From contig SLBA01000043.1 in the NCBI GenBank assembly GCA_007126575.1, positions 1 to 50,351 of the forward strand: a stretch of 50,351 nucleotides of DNA, written 5' to 3'. A program made the translations under genes and the position numbers. The stretch comes from Gemmatimonadota bacterium (GTDB lineage: Bacteria > Gemmatimonadota > Gemmatimonadetes > Longimicrobiales > Gaopeijiaceae). The notes beneath the pieces were generated by a model that was not told the DNA's origin, ran no database searches, and was given only the letters and a program-made list of their open reading frames with translations. Shown here in pieces: positions 6,612 to 17,900 of the stretch; the first letter of the stretch is position 1; the number at the start of each line of letters is the position of its first letter.

Positions 6612-8990
6612 CTACTCCCTCGTCTTGAGGACCCCGATCAGGTCCAGCCGGTCCAGCTTGCGGCGCACCAGGAGCGCGCTCGCGGTCGCCGCCACCAGGA
6701 TCACCGACACCGCGAACCCGTAGGTCTCGGCACTCAGCACCACCGGAAGCCGGTAGCGCTCCGGGTCGACGGTACCCGCGATCCACACGCAGAGCCGGTG
6801 GCCGATCCAGAGCCCCGGCGGGATCGCGATCAGCACCTGCACCCCCATCTCCCCCAGCAGCACGGTCGAGATCTCGCGGCGACTGAAGCCCAGCACCCGC
6901 AGCGAGGCCAGGTCCCGCTCGCGCATCGACACCGCCACCCGGGCGTTGTTGTAGACCACCCCGGCCGCGATCACCGAGGCGAACAGGGTCAGGATCAGCG
7001 TCATGACCGTAAGCATCTCGGCGCTCTGCTCCCGAAACCGCTCCACCAGCGCGTCGCGACTCGCCACATCGAGCACCCCGGGCCACTCCATCAGCCGGGC
7101 CTCGAGCGCGTCCACATCGCGCGGGTCGATCTGCACCAGCGCCTGGCTCACCACCGGGCCCTCGGCGAGCAGGGCGTTCAGCTCGCTCATCCGCATGTGC
7201 CCCTGCATCCCGAGCATCTCGTCGACCGTGCCCGTGATCCGGAGAGTCGCCTCGCCCGGCCGGCCCTCCCGCAGTGTCACTCGAACCGAGTCCCCCGGCG
7301 CGATCCCCAGCACCTCGCCCAGCTTCTCGGTGATCACGACCCCTTCGTCCGGAAAGGGCCGCAACCGCCCGTCGGCGTCGAGCAGCTGCCGCAGCCGCGC
7401 CTCGTCGGGATACCCCTGCAGGGGCACATCGCGCCACCGGTGCCCCGCGTACATCCGCACCGAGGTCACCCGCATCCCCTCGGCGTGCGCCACCCCGGGC
7501 AGCGCCGCGATCTCGCGGATCGCCCGCTCCGGGGTCGGCCCGGCGAAGGCCACCGTCACGTTTTCGCGCCAGGCCCGGTAGAACTGCTCCTCCATCAGGT
7601 AATTCATGGCGTCTTCGCTGAACCGCCCCACCACCACGATCGCGATCGCCAGCGCGATCCCAAGCGCCGACAGCCCGGTCCGAAGCGGCCTCCGCCCCAG
7701 CTCCCGCAGGACCATCCGCCCCATCGGTCCCACGAGCCGCCCCAGCCCCATCCTCTCGGGCAGGGTGGGCCGGTAGCGTGCCGGAGGTTCGGGCGACATC
7801 GCCTCGGCGGGCGACAGGGCCAGGATCTTCCGCAGCGCCGTGAAGGCCCCAATCACCCCCGCGCCCCCCGCGATCAGGATCCCGGCCAGCGGCGCCCTCC
7901 ACCCCATTCGGAATTCGAGGATCGGAAAGCCGAAGAAGTTGCCGTAGAAGAGGGTCATGGCGCGCCCCAGGTACCATCCCAGAACCACCCCCAGGACCGA
8001 GCCGGCGATCACCACCCCCAGCGTCATCTTCAGGTAGTGGAGCCCGACCTCGGAATCGTGGTAGCCCAGCGCCTTGAGCGCCGCCACCTGGGTGCGCTGC
8101 AGGTGAAGGAGCCGCGAGAGCACCATGTTCAGCAGGAAGGCCGCCACTCCCAGAAAGATGATCGGCACCACCGTAGAGAACTGCCGGAGCTGCTCGAGCT
8201 CCCCGTCCAGAATGAAGTTCGAGGGCTGAAGGTCGCGTCCCACCGCCCCCCGACCTCCGTAGGGCTCGAGCACCCCGTCGATCCCCGCGAGCACCTCCCG
8301 CTCCAGTGCCCCCGGATTCATCCGGACCACCACGTCGTTGAAGGCCCCCTCCATCCGAAAGATCGGCGCCATCCCCCGGCGATCCATCCAGAGCACCGCA
8401 AAGCGCTCGTCATCGGGAATCAGCGCGCCCCCGGGGGGCATCGGATAGATGAACTCGGGCGAGGTGGCGAGCCCCGTGATCCGCACCGAGCGCAGCGCCC
8501 CGTTCATCACCACGCCCAGGGTATCGCCCGCGGCCACCTCCCATCGCTCGGCAAAGGTATCCAGGAGGAGGGCTTCGTCGCTCTCGCCGGCTCCGGGCCA
8601 TCGACCCTCACGGAGCAGGACCTGGTTCAGCGGAGCGTCGCCACCGGGCGGCAGACTCAGGATCAGAGCCTGCGGAGACTGGGCGGGGCCCTCCATCAGG
8701 ATGCGGGCCGACTCAGCCACCCGGGTGTGCACCAGGGCGACCCCGGGCACCGACTCCATCCGCTCGGCCACGCTCTCGGGGGCCCGATCGAGCTGGGCGA
8801 AGACATCGCCGAACCGATACTCCTCGTAGTACTGGTCGCGGGACTCCAGGAGCGAGGAGTAGGTCGCCCGCAGGGTCAGAAAGCCCGAGATCCCGGCCGC
8901 CACCACGAGCGAGATCGTGATCCCCTGGCCCAGCATCCCCTTCAGGTCACGGATCAGCTTGCGATCGAGGGCGCTCGGCGAGAACCTCAC
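6612..8990 (-). CDS. ABC transporter permease with two FtsX-like domains
   Basis: This is a 792-residue inner-membrane permease. It has an N-terminal helix (about 22-42), a large periplasmic MacB-PCD-like region ([35 protein letters not shown]), and a first FtsX block of three helices (about 260-385: [40 protein letters not shown]). A second periplasmic region follows, then a second FtsX block at the C-terminus ([40 protein letters not shown]). Two FtsX domains in one chain mean a single protein can supply both transmembrane halves. The start is GTG, and GTGA forms a 4-base overlap with the ATPase stop. Proteins of this class often move lipids, lipoproteins or peptides mechanically rather than through a channel; the cargo here is not known. 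Confidence 0.9.
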   Translation of the reverse strand: MRFSPSALDRKLIRDLKGMLGQGITISLVVAAGISGFLTLRATYSSLLESRDQYYEEYRFGDVFAQLDRAPESVAERMESVPGVALVHTRVAESARILMEGPAQSPQALILSLPPGGDAPLNQVLLREGRWPGAGESDEALLLDTFAERWEVAAGDTLGVVMNGALRSVRITGLATSPEFIYPMPPGGALIPDDERFAVLWMDRRGMAPIFRMEGAFNDVVVRMNPGALEREVLAGIDGVLEPYGGRGAVGRDLQPSNFILDGELEQLRQFSTVVPIIFLGVAAFLLNMVLSRLLHLQRTQVAALKALGYHDSEVGLHYLKMTLGVVIAGSVLGVVLGWYLGRAMTLFYGNFFGFPILEFRMGWRAPLAGILIAGGAGVIGAFTALRKILALSPAEAMSPEPPARYRPTLPERMGLGRLVGPMGRMVLRELGRRPLRTGLSALGIALAIAIVVVGRFSEDAMNYLMEEQFYRAWRENVTVAFAGPTPERAIREIAALPGVAHAEGMRVTSVRMYAGHRWRDVPLQGYPDEARLRQLLDADGRLRPFPDEGVVITEKLGEVLGIAPGDSVRVTLREGRPGEATLRITGTVDEMLGMQGHMRMSELNALLAEGPVVSQALVQIDPRDVDALEARLMEWPGVLDVASRDALVERFREQSAEMLTVMTLILTLFASVIAAGVVYNNARVAVSMRERDLASLRVLGFSRREISTVLLGEMGVQVLIAIPPGLWIGHRLCVWIAGTVDPERYRLPVVLSAETYGFAVSVILVAATASALLVRRKLDRLDLIGVLKTRE

Positions 8991-9694
8991 CAGCGGATCT
9001 CGGACGCGGGGGCCCGGGCCTCGTTGTGCCGCTCCTCGTCGATGGCTCCGTCATGCAGGGTCACGACCCTCGAGGCCATCGCCGAGATCGGGGCATTGTG
9101 GGTGATGACCGCGGTCGCCGTGCCCAGCTCGCGATTCACCCGCTCGATCACCTCGAGCACGACCACCCCGGAGCGGTAGTCCAGCGCCCCCGTCGGCTCG
9201 TCGCACAGGAGGAGCTCCGGGCGCTTCGCGATCGCGCGGGCCACCGCCACCCGCTGCTGCTCGCCCCCCGAGAGCTGCGAGGGAAAGTGGTCGAGCCGGT
9301 GCTCGAGTCCGACCAGGGCCAGCGCTTCGTCGGCCGGCATGGGGTCGCGGGTGATCTCGGTCACGAGCGAGACGTTCTCGCGGGCCGTGAGCGAGGGCAT
9401 GAGGTTGTAGAACTGGAAGATGAACCCGACGTGGTTGCGCCGGTACTCGGTGAGCTCGCGGTCGCTGGCCCGGGTCAGCTCCTGGTCGCGGAAGTGGACG
9501 GTGCCGTCGGTGGGCCGGTCCAGGCCGCCCAGGATGTTCATGAGCGTCGACTTGCCACTTCCCGACGCCCCGACCAGGACCAGGAACTCCGACTCCATCA
9601 GCTCGAAGTCGACCCCGCGCAGGGCCTGGACCTGGATCTCGCCCATCTCGTAGATCCGGGTGACTCCGCGGGTCGTGAGCACGGGCTCGGGCAT
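8987..9694 (-). CDS. ABC transporter ATP-binding protein (MacB/LolD-type)
   Basis: This 235-residue ATPase has all ABC motifs: Walker [10 protein letters not shown] at 42-50, the Q-loop [18 protein letters not shown], the signature [16 protein letters not shown], Walker [14 protein letters not shown] and the H-switch AVITHNAPI. The spacing and the signature are those of the LolD/MacB/FtsE subfamily that partners with FtsX-type permeases. The frame stays open 57 codons further upstream, but that extension is Arg/Pro-rich and unlike the family, so ATG 9694 ([18 protein letters not shown]) is preferred even though its ribosome site is weak. It is the first gene of the exporter operon and is transcribed divergently from the aminotransferase at 9970. 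Confidence 0.9.
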   Translation of the reverse strand: MPEPVLTTRGVTRIYEMGEIQVQALRGVDFELMESEFLVLVGASGSGKSTLMNILGGLDRPTDGTVHFRDQELTRASDRELTEYRRNHVGFIFQFYNLMPSLTARENVSLVTEITRDPMPADEALALVGLEHRLDHFPSQLSGGEQQRVAVARAIAKRPELLLCDEPTGALDYRSGVVVLEVIERVNRELGTATAVITHNAPISAMASRVVTLHDGAIDEERHNEARAPASEIRW

Positions 9695-9969
9695 GGGCAG
9701 GGTCCGGGCGAAGGGTGTTTCGGTGCGGCCGCGTTCGGATGGACGGGGAAATCTAAGGGATGCCGGCCCGCAGCGGAGGGGCTGCCCGGAAGATCTGCAG
9801 AATCGGAACGTACCCGCGGTTTGGTCGAGCTCGTGCGGCATTCGACCGAGTATCGGATGGTGCACCGTCCACCCCGGCCCGGCACAATCCGCACCCGCCG
9901 GGGTTGATCCCGCCGCATCGCATCGAGTCGATGTGACCGGCCCACCGCACCCTGAGTCCCGCGCCCCAC

Positions 9970-11109
9970 ATGCCCCGATCCCCGCTCACCGAGGGCCCCG
10001 CCCTCGACGCCCTCCGCGCCGAGTTCCCGATCCTCGGCAACCGGATCTACCTGAACTCGTGCTCGCTCGGCGCCCTGTCGAGACGGGCCGAGGGGCGCCT
10101 GCAGGGGTTCCTCGAGCTCTGGCACACCATGGGTGCGTCGGCCTGGTACGAGCACTGGCTGGCGACCTGCGACGAGCTGCGCGAGGCCGTCGAGGGCCTC
10201 CTGGGAGCGAAGCGCGGCGAGGTCGCTCTGTCGCCCTCGACCTCGGTCGCGCTCTCGTCCGTCGCGGAGTCGGTCGACTACGCCAAGCGGCCCCGCGTGG
10301 TGATCAGCGAACTCGACTTTCCGACACTGGGCTACCAGTTCGCGGTCAAGCCCGAGATCGAGCTCGTGGTGCTCCGCAGCGAGGACGGAGTGGGGATCCG
10401 CCCGGACCAGTACGCCGAGGTGGTCGACGAACGCACCGCCTTCCTGGCCACCTCGCACGTCTTCTTCACCACGGGCTTCCGGCAGGACCTGAAGGCGCTC
10501 GCCCGGATCGCGAGGGACGCGGGCGCCCTCTCGCTGATCGACGGGTACCAGGGAGCGGGCCAGGTCGCCATAGATGTGAAGGACGCCGGGATCGACCTCT
10601 ATACCACCGGGCCCCTCAAGTGGCTCCTGGGGGGACCCGGGCTGTCGTACCTGTATGTGCGGGAGGGGCTGATCGAATCGCTCCGCCCACGGATCACCTC
10701 GTGGTTCGCCACGCAGTCCCCCTTCGAGTTCGATCTCGAGGGCTTCGCTTTTCGCGACGACGCGCGGCGGTTCGAGATGGGCACGCCGGCGCTTCCCACC
10801 GTGCACACCGCGCTCGGGGGGCAGGAGATCATCGACGAGGTGGGGATGCCGGCGATCGAGGCCCGTAATCGCCATCTGACCCGCCGGTTGGAGTCCGGGC
10901 TGCTGGACGCGGGGTTCGAACTGCGCATGGCCGATGACCCGTCGGAGCGCACGGCAATCGTCATGGTCCGGCACGACGACCCGGCCGGAGCGGTCCAGGC
11001 CCTCGCAGCCGAGGGGATCATCGTGGATCACCGCCCGGGGTATGTCCGCGTCTCTCCGCACTTCTACAACACCGAGTCCGAGGTGGACGCGTTTATCGCG
11101 GCGCTCTGA
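9970..11109 (+). CDS. class V aminotransferase-fold PLP enzyme (cysteine desulfurase/kynureninase-like)
   Basis: The 379-residue protein has the class-V fold pattern: [20 protein letters not shown] at the start, [49 protein letters not shown] (the Asp that pairs with the pyridine ring), and [13 protein letters not shown] with the probable Schiff-base lysine at 217. The C-terminal small domain ends [16 protein letters not shown], typical of the family. There is no conserved catalytic cysteine loop that I can place, so cysteine desulfurase activity is not assured; selenocysteine lyase-like, kynureninase-like or isopenicillin-N-epimerase-like roles are all possible. It stands alone between the divergent exporter operon and a convergent toxin-antitoxin pair. 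The 275-base gap upstream presumably holds divergent promoters. Confidence 0.85.
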   Translation: MPRSPLTEGPALDALRAEFPILGNRIYLNSCSLGALSRRAEGRLQGFLELWHTMGASAWYEHWLATCDELREAVEGLLGAKRGEVALSPSTSVALSSVAESVDYAKRPRVVISELDFPTLGYQFAVKPEIELVVLRSEDGVGIRPDQYAEVVDERTAFLATSHVFFTTGFRQDLKALARIARDAGALSLIDGYQGAGQVAIDVKDAGIDLYTTGPLKWLLGGPGLSYLYVREGLIESLRPRITSWFATQSPFEFDLEGFAFRDDARRFEMGTPALPTVHTALGGQEIIDEVGMPAIEARNRHLTRRLESGLLDAGFELRMADDPSERTAIVMVRHDDPAGAVQALAAEGIIVDHRPGYVRVSPHFYNTESEVDAFIAAL

Positions 11110-11146
11110 ACCGGCCCTGCCCTGGGCCATCAGGATCAACGGATGG

Positions 11147-11542
11147 CTACATTCCGAGATTCTGGAACAGAGCGATTCCCATGGCTTCGGCGGCGTCGGC
11201 CATGCGTGCGTCGTAGGTGGCGAGCCGAAGCTCGTGCCCCCGCTCCAGGAGGAACCATGCGGAAGCCAGGTGAAGCGCGTCCAGCGTACGCACGGGTGTC
11301 GGAAAGGGCGCCAGCGCCCGCTCCAGGACCGGCCGACCGAGCTCCAGAAACGCCACGCGGGCCAGAAGCAGACGGGCGGCATCCCCGTGGGTGGCGGCCA
11401 GCTCGCGAGCATTGAGGCGCGTCCAGAGCTCGTACTCCAGCAGCCGGCTCGCGACCAGATCCCGGGCCCACAACTCGTCCGGCGGGCGGCAGTCTTCGGC
11501 AAGGAGGTGGGCCAGGGCCACGGAGGTGTCGAGGTAGATCAC
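11147..11542 (-). CDS. vapC: PIN-domain ribonuclease toxin, VapC-type
   Basis: The 131-residue protein has the PIN-domain acidic set: D5 in MIYLDTSVALAHLL, E38 in LLEYELWTRL, D88 in RTLDALHLASA and D111 in ATYDARMADAA. These residues hold Mg2+ or Mn2+ in a nuclease that cuts tRNA or other RNA. Size and motif spacing fit VapC toxins (about 130 residues), and all four acidic positions are present, so it should be active. Its ATG overlaps the antitoxin stop by 4 bases (ATGA), the usual coupling of the antidote first and the toxin second. The product is convergent with the aminotransferase gene, 37 bases away. Confidence 0.9.
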   Translation of the reverse strand: MIYLDTSVALAHLLAEDCRPPDELWARDLVASRLLEYELWTRLNARELAATHGDAARLLLARVAFLELGRPVLERALAPFPTPVRTLDALHLASAWFLLERGHELRLATYDARMADAAEAMGIALFQNLGM

Positions 11543-11820
11543 CGATCCGCCCGGTCCGTCTGGAGCTCGTCGAGCAGCTCCGCCAACGGCACCGACGGCC
11601 GCGACGGCGGCGGTGCGCCCGGCCCCGTGGCCGGCGGCGTGACCAGCCCCTCCTGCGCCAGCTCACGCAGGGGACCTCGATGCCCACGGGTCAGTGCCTC
11701 GATCCCCCGGCGGAGCACCTCGGACCGGGACACCCCGAGCTCCCGAGCCACCCGGTCGAGCTCCGCCCGCTCATCGCGCGTCAGGTACGTCTGGATCGGC
11801 TCCCGCACTCGGTCGGTCAT
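11539..11820 (-). CDS. ribbon-helix-helix antitoxin partner of the PIN toxin
   Basis: In this 93-residue protein, the N-terminal 45 residues fit a ribbon-helix-helix DNA-binding fold: strand REPIQTYLTRDERAELDRVA, then ELGVSRSEVLRRGIEALTRG with the SRSEVLRRGI helix common in CopG/VapB-type antitoxins. The rest is a Pro/Gly-rich linker (about 60-78) and a short C-terminal helix (PLAELLDELQTDR) that probably occupies the toxin active site. It is encoded directly before the toxin with a 4-base overlap. Antitoxins of this class usually repress their own promoter by binding short repeats next to the start; the AT-rich DNA at 11821-11860 is the likely site. Confidence 0.85.
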   Translation of the reverse strand: MTDRVREPIQTYLTRDERAELDRVARELGVSRSEVLRRGIEALTRGHRGPLRELAQEGLVTPPATGPGAPPPSRPSVPLAELLDELQTDRADR

Positions 11821-11860
11821 ATTCTAAATTTGCTACATTTGTTTCCAAAGTCAAAAATCG
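11821..11860. promoter_or_regulatory. AT-rich divergent promoter region of the toxin-antitoxin pair and the macroglobulin gene
   Basis: This is one of the few clearly AT-rich spots in the window. On the minus strand TTGACT (11854 to 11849) is a candidate -35 box, with TAGAAT immediately before the antitoxin ATG. On the plus strand TTGCTA (11830-11835) and AAAAAT (11853-11858) are separated by 17 bases. The repeated ATTTG at 11828-11832 and 11837-11841 could be part of an antitoxin operator. All assignments are by consensus matching only. Confidence 0.4.
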
Positions 11861-11998
11861 GACTCCTGTGCGTCGGCTCGAAACGGAACGTCCGGAGCTC
11901 CGGAGTGCCGGCAACGCTACTTGCAGCCCCGTAGCCGGCTCCGTACGTTCCATACGTTGGTTGCACGCGCTCTCCATTTTTTCCCGGAAGGTGTCTTC

Positions 11999-14900
11999 AT
12001 GGAGTGGTCGACTCCCTTCCGGTGGGCCCCTGCGGTGGGGCTGGTCCTGATCGCCCTGGCGGGCGCGGGGCACCGGTCGGATATCTCCACCGCGCCCTTC
12101 CCCGACGAGGCGTCCGTGGCCTCCGACACGCTCGCGTGGGAGATCCCGTGGTTTCCGGACCCTCCCCGCCCGGTCTCCGTCCCGACCCCACCGGACACGA
12201 CCGAAGCCGTGTGGCCGGTCACGATCGAGGAGCTCCCGTCGGATGTGCCCGGGCCTGCGGATCCGGTCGAGTGGCTCACTGCCGAAGAAGCATCTGCGCT
12301 CTTCGACGGACCCGCGCCGGGGGCCGGATACGATCCCCCGTCTGCCGACTCCGGTGAGCCCCAGCCGCAAGCGGCACCGGGAGCACCGAGCCGCGAGCCG
12401 CTCCAGGTCGTCGCGGTGATTCCCGCCGGCGAGATCGCCGAGGCGGCGGACCTCACGGTCATCTTTTCGAGTCCGATGGTCCCACTCGGTCAGGCCGACG
12501 CACCGGACCCGCCCGTCGAGCTCGCCCCGCAACCCGAGGGCGAGTGGCAGTGGCTCGACCCACGTACCCTCCGCTTCCAACCGACAGGGGGCCGACTGCC
12601 CGGCGGCACCCGGTATACGATTGACGTTCCCGAGGGAACGACCGGCGCATCCGGCTCGCGTCTGGAGTCGGCCCATCGGACGGTGCTCGAGCTGCGCGGC
12701 CCCCGGGCGCTGGGCGGCGCACCCAACCTGGGCATCACCGAACGCCGACCGGTGATCATCCTCCAGATGGACCAGGACACGGATCCAGCGGTGGTCGCCG
12801 CCGCCTCGCGGCTCGAGTTCTCGGGACGCACCATCGCGTTGGAGCCGGCCGAGCTGGCGGACGTCACCGATGCACGGATGCGCGCCGCGGAGCGGGTCAC
12901 GGGGGGCCACCCGGTCGCGATCCGACCGGTGGAAGCCCTCCCCAGTGAGGTGGACGTCACCTTCCGCCTCTCCGCGGACCTGGTCTCACGCGAGGGACCG
13001 ATCGCCACCGGTCGCGCGCAGACGCTCCGTTTTCGCACACTCGGGCCATTGCTCCTCACCAACGTACCCTGCACTCGCGAGGCCTCGCCGTGCGAGGCGC
13101 GGGGCCCCCTGCGACTGACCTTCAGCACTCCGCTCGATCCGGAGCAGCCTCTGGAAGACCGCGTTCGAGTCGATCCCGAACCCGAAGGCATGCAGATCCA
13201 TCCGAGCGCGCAGGGGTTGTGGATTCGGGGCGACTTCCGGCCGTTCACCTCGTACGATCTGGAGGTGGATGGCACCCTGGTGGACGTATTCGGCCAGGAG
13301 CTGGGCGAGTCCCGGCACGAGGTCGTTCACTTCGGGGCCGCCTCGCCCTACCTGAACCTGACCGGCCCGCCCCTGGTAGGCATTCCCGTGACCGCCCCGG
13401 CCGAGATCGAACTCACCACCCGCGGCATCCGGGCCGTCGAGGTGCGCCACTACAGGGCGGACCCCACGGACTGGGGTGCCTTTCAGCAACAGCAGATCAA
13501 CTCGGATCGGATCCGGGTCGAACCGCCGCCGGATTCCGCTCTCGTTTCGATCGACACCCTGCACATCGACGACGGGGAGCGCAGGGCCGCGCTCCTGAGC
13601 GCTCCGGTCGGCGAGGCTCTGGAGCTGGCCGGTGGACACCTGGTCGTGCTGGCGCGAGAGATCGACCCGGCCGACGAGGCGGACCCGCTGGACTCGGACT
13701 GGCTCCGGGCCGCGACCTCACGCATCATCTGGGTCCAGCGCACCCCGGTCGGCGTCGAGGTGGTCCGGGGCTCGACCCGCGCCTACGTCACCGTCACCAC
13801 ATTCGAAGGCGAGCCCGTGCCCGACGCCGCGCTCCGCTTCGATTCGGATTCCGTCGAGGTCCACACCGACGCCGAGGGCATCGCGGCGGTACCCCTTCCG
13901 GACTCGGTCCCCGCGTCACTCCTGGTACGCCACCGCGATCAGGTCACGATCGTCAGGGTCGGCGATGGCCGATTGGGCATCGGACCGCCGGCGTGGGCAC
14001 GCGATGCCGGGCACCCGCGTCCGGTCTGGCACGCGGTGTCCGACCGGCTCCTCTACCGTCCGGGCGACGAGATCCGGATCCAGGGATGGCTTCGCGAGGT
14101 TCGGGACGCCCGCATGGGCCTCCCCGAACGCACTCGCGAGGTCCGATTCCGGATCGAGTCGAGAACCGGTCTGTCGGGAACCCGTGTGCTCGCCGAGGGA
14201 CAGGGCGAGCTCACGGCGGCCGGTGGTTTCCACTTCGCCGCCGAGCTCCCTCCGGACACCCCGTCCGGCCAGACGACCATCCGTCTGCAGGCGCTCGAGG
14301 ATGCGGCCCGCGCGATCGAGGGCTGGGAGACCCAAACGCATTTCCGGACTGAGGAATTCCGGCGTCCCGAGTACGAGATCACGCTCGATGTCTCGAACCG
14401 GGACCTGCTTCCGTCCGAGGACTTCGAAGCGGTGATCACCGCCCGGTATTTCGACGGGCCCGCGGTGCCCGGCGCGGGCATCGAATGGGGCCTCGAATCC
14501 CTCCCGATCGTGGTGTCGCCCCCCGGGTGGCCGGGGTGGAGCTTCGGCGCCCGGCCGGAGGGGGCGCGGCCACAGATCGTAAGTCGCCTCGAGTCTCGGA
14601 CTGATTCTGGAGGCCGTCACGGGCTGCGGGTAGCACCCGGCGCATTTCCGGAGCCCTCGGCCCTCGCGCTGACGCTACGGGCCGTGATCCGGGACCTGGA
14701 TCGGCAGGCCATCGCGCGGCAGGACCGGATCGTGGTCCATCCTGCTTCGGTCATGCCGGGCCTTCGGGCGACCCCGGCGCTGCCCATCCGGGGAGACACC
14801 GTGACCATCCAACTGGCCGTGACCGACCTCGATGGAGTCCCCGGGACGCCGGCGGGTCCACCGGAGGTGCGGATCCTTCCGCCCGAGGGCTCGGAGGGGC

Positions 14901-17900
14901 CACGATGCGAACTGCGCTCCACCGAGCTCGAGAGTCCGGAGGGGGAGTCCTTCGGGGGATGGAGCTGCCGGGTGGTGCTCGGGGACGTCGGTCAATATCG
15001 TATTCGGGCGGAGATTGAGGACGATCTCGGGCGCCGTTCCAGATCGGAGCGCACGGTGAGTGTCCGGGGCTTGCGAGTCCGCTCCTTCCCGCTGATCGGC
15101 CCGTCCGTTCGTCCCATGAGCCGCCTCGAACTCGGCGCCGACTCCGAAGAGTACGCCCCCGGGGACACGGCGCGGGTGCGGATTCGTGCTCCCTTCCCGG
15201 ATGGACGCGGCCTGGCCGTCCACCAGCACCACGAGGTCCGCACCACGGTTCGGCTCGCCCTCGAGGGATCGGAGCACGAAATCCGGATCCCCCTCGGTAC
15301 GTCCCCGGGGCAACACGCGATTTCGATCCAGCTCTCGGCCCCGGGCAGGGGTCGCTCCGCGAGCGGGACGCTCCCGCTCCGGGTGGTGGATCCCGATCAG
15401 GCGCTGACGGTCGAGGTGATTCCTCCAGATCGCACGATGGCCCCCGGGGATACCGTGGCGATTCAGGCCCTCGTCCTGGATACCGCAGGGCACCCGGTCG
15501 AGGGCGCCGAAGTCGCGATATGGCTCGTCGACGAGGCCATCCTCTCCCTGGGCGGATCCTTCGGGGCCGATGCACTCCTGGCGGCCTTCTCCGGTGCCGG
15601 ATACCCCTGGGCTTCGGAACGGCACGCGTCGCTCTTCGCCCAGCTCCGCTGGCCCAGAGAGCCCATGGGGGCCGGTGTGCTCTCGGGCCGCATCCTGGAG
15701 GGGGCCTCGGGACAGCCGACGAGGACGGTGCTGCGAGTGATCCAGGACAATCGGGAGACGTCGGGTCCGACCGGAGGGGACGGCGAGTTCGCGATCGAGG
15801 AAGTGCCGTCCGGCCCCGTCTGGATCGACGTGGTTCATCTGGGCGACACGATCCCGCTGGGCGAGTTCGAGGTCGGTGCCGAGGGTCTGGACATCGGGAC
15901 CCGAATCCTGCCGGTCCGTCCCCGTGCGGCGCCATCGACCGCAGTCGGAGATTCCGACCCCGAGGCGGCGCTCCGACCCTCCCCGGGTCGAGCCCCGGGA
16001 TCGCCGGAGGGCGGCCTGAGACTCAGGGAAGTCCGCGTGGGCCGGAGCATATCGCATCCGCCCCCGCAGGAGCCCGACCGAACGATCCTCCGCCAGTACT
16101 TCTCACCTCTCGCGGGCTTCGAGCCGGCGGTGATCACGGGACCCGACGGGGTGGCCGAAGCCCGATTCGTGCTCCCCCACACCCTCACCCGGTACCGGAT
16201 CCACGCCCGCGCCGTACACGGTACGCACCGCGCCGGAGGGTCCGATACCACGATGGTGGTGGACCAGGAGCTGGTGGTGCGGACCACGCCCCCTCGATTC
16301 CTGCGGGTGGGAGACGAAGCCGAGATCACCCTCAATGTCCAGAACGCCGGGACTCGCCCACACACGGTGGAGGTGGCGCTCCGGAGCGACGCGTTGCACC
16401 TGCTGGACGCTCCGGGAGCCCGTTTCCGGCTGCCGGCCGGCGCGCGGCGCACGATCGGGATTCCAGTGCGGGTCGACGGGGTCGGGCCGGCCACCTTCGA
16501 GGTGCGCTCGGGCGGAAACGGAGTGGCCGATGCACTCGCCATGACCATCCAGGTCCAGGCTCCACTGGCCTACCGCTCCATGGCCTTCCGCGAAGAGCTT
16601 GGAGTCCCCGGTGGTGCTTCGGTGCCGATTCAGCTCCCGGCCGGGACGCGGCCGGACGCGGGTGGTCTGGAGCTGCGTGTGTCCGGATCCCGGCTGGGGA
16701 TCTTCGAGCCCGAGATCCGGGGCCTCGTCGAGTCACCATTCGCCTGGTCCGGGCTTCGGACCGGCAGGATCCGCCTGGCGGCCGAGCTGAGCGATCCCGG
16801 CCCCCTGGCCGACGCAGTCCCGCCCGATCTGGTCGAACGGCTCGTCGAGGCGGCGCTCGACGACGTCGGCTATTTTGGTTCGACGCTGGTTCAGTACGCG
16901 CGGGGCACCGCATCGCTCGAGTGGGTCGGAGGGAGGCTCGCCGGCATCCCCTCACTCGAGCCCGCCATCGAGCTCGTTGGGGCCGTGATCGCGCTCGAGA
17001 CCGCGGGGGTCGAACTCCCCTGGGGCCTTGCCCATGCGCTCAGAGCCCGTTTTGCTGGCGAGGCGGAGCGTTTCGGAGCCGTGAGAGCGGCCTCGGCCCT
17101 GTCGGCAGCGGATCGCGTCCGTCTCGAATCGCTCGTGCGACTGGCGGAGGCGCTCGGCCGCGAGGGGCTCCCCCACACCTATGCGGTCGGTGACCTCGAC
17201 GGCCTGCTCGAGGACCTGTCTCCCGCCACCCTCGCCCGTCTCGCGGCCCTCGGCATCGGGGGTCCGGACCAGGACTTCCTGGCGGCCCTCCAGTCCCGAG
17301 CCTCGCTCACCGCCGGGTCGGTCACCTTCCGCTCCGGCCGCGGCGCCCACTCGGAGACCGGAACCACCGAGAGGACGCTCGCACCCTCGAGCCCCACCGA
17401 AGACGCCGCGGTCCTCGAAGCGCTTCTTCTGGTCAGCCCCGACCATGAGCTGGTCGGGGGGCTCGTGCGAGGTCTTTCGGCGCGGCCGTCCGCGACCGGG
17501 CGCTTCACGGACTCGTCGCTTCCCGGCATCCTCGTCGCCCTGTCGCGGTACGCGCGGGTGCACGAGGCCGGCGTCCCCGACGCCGTGATTCGCGCAACGG
17601 TGTCCGGCCAGACGGTACTCGACCACCCGGTCCGGAGTCGCCGGGCCGACGACCGCTCGGTGCGGGTTCCCATGTCGCAACTGACCACCGGAGTGTCCGG
17701 TCTCGAGACGGACCTCGTGCTGGACCACGCGGGCGACGGCGTGGTCCACGCGAGGGCGCTCCTGGAGTGGAGTCCCGCCGACCCCTTCCAGCCGCCCGAG
17801 TCACGGGGCTTCGTGGTCCGCCGCTGGTTCGAGGCCGTCGACGACGACGAGGACGTACGCCAGGAGCCCGATGGGAGCTGGACGATCCGCGCCGGATCCC

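Noticed and set aside
5257-7977. A 906-codon minus-strand open frame overlapping the adaptor and permease genes
   Set aside because: Its translation is almost only Gly, Arg, Ala and Asp; the true genes in the other minus-strand frame show complete family motifs.
3023-9179. Several very long open frames on the plus strand (for example 3023-4351, 4348-6402, 4395-6167 and 6798-9179)
   Set aside because: They lie opposite queG, the glycosyltransferase, the adaptor and the permease. Their translations are Arg/Pro/Ser/His-rich with no motif, as expected from GC-rich antisense DNA.
9695-9865. A longer ABC ATPase start at 9865
   Set aside because: The extra 57 residues are Arg/Pro-rich and unlike any ABC protein, and they fall in the divergent promoter region.
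11921-11998. A 26-codon N-terminal extension of the macroglobulin gene
   Set aside because: The ATG at 11999 has GGAAGG at good distance and starts directly with the export signal; the extension has no ribosome site and would bury the signal.
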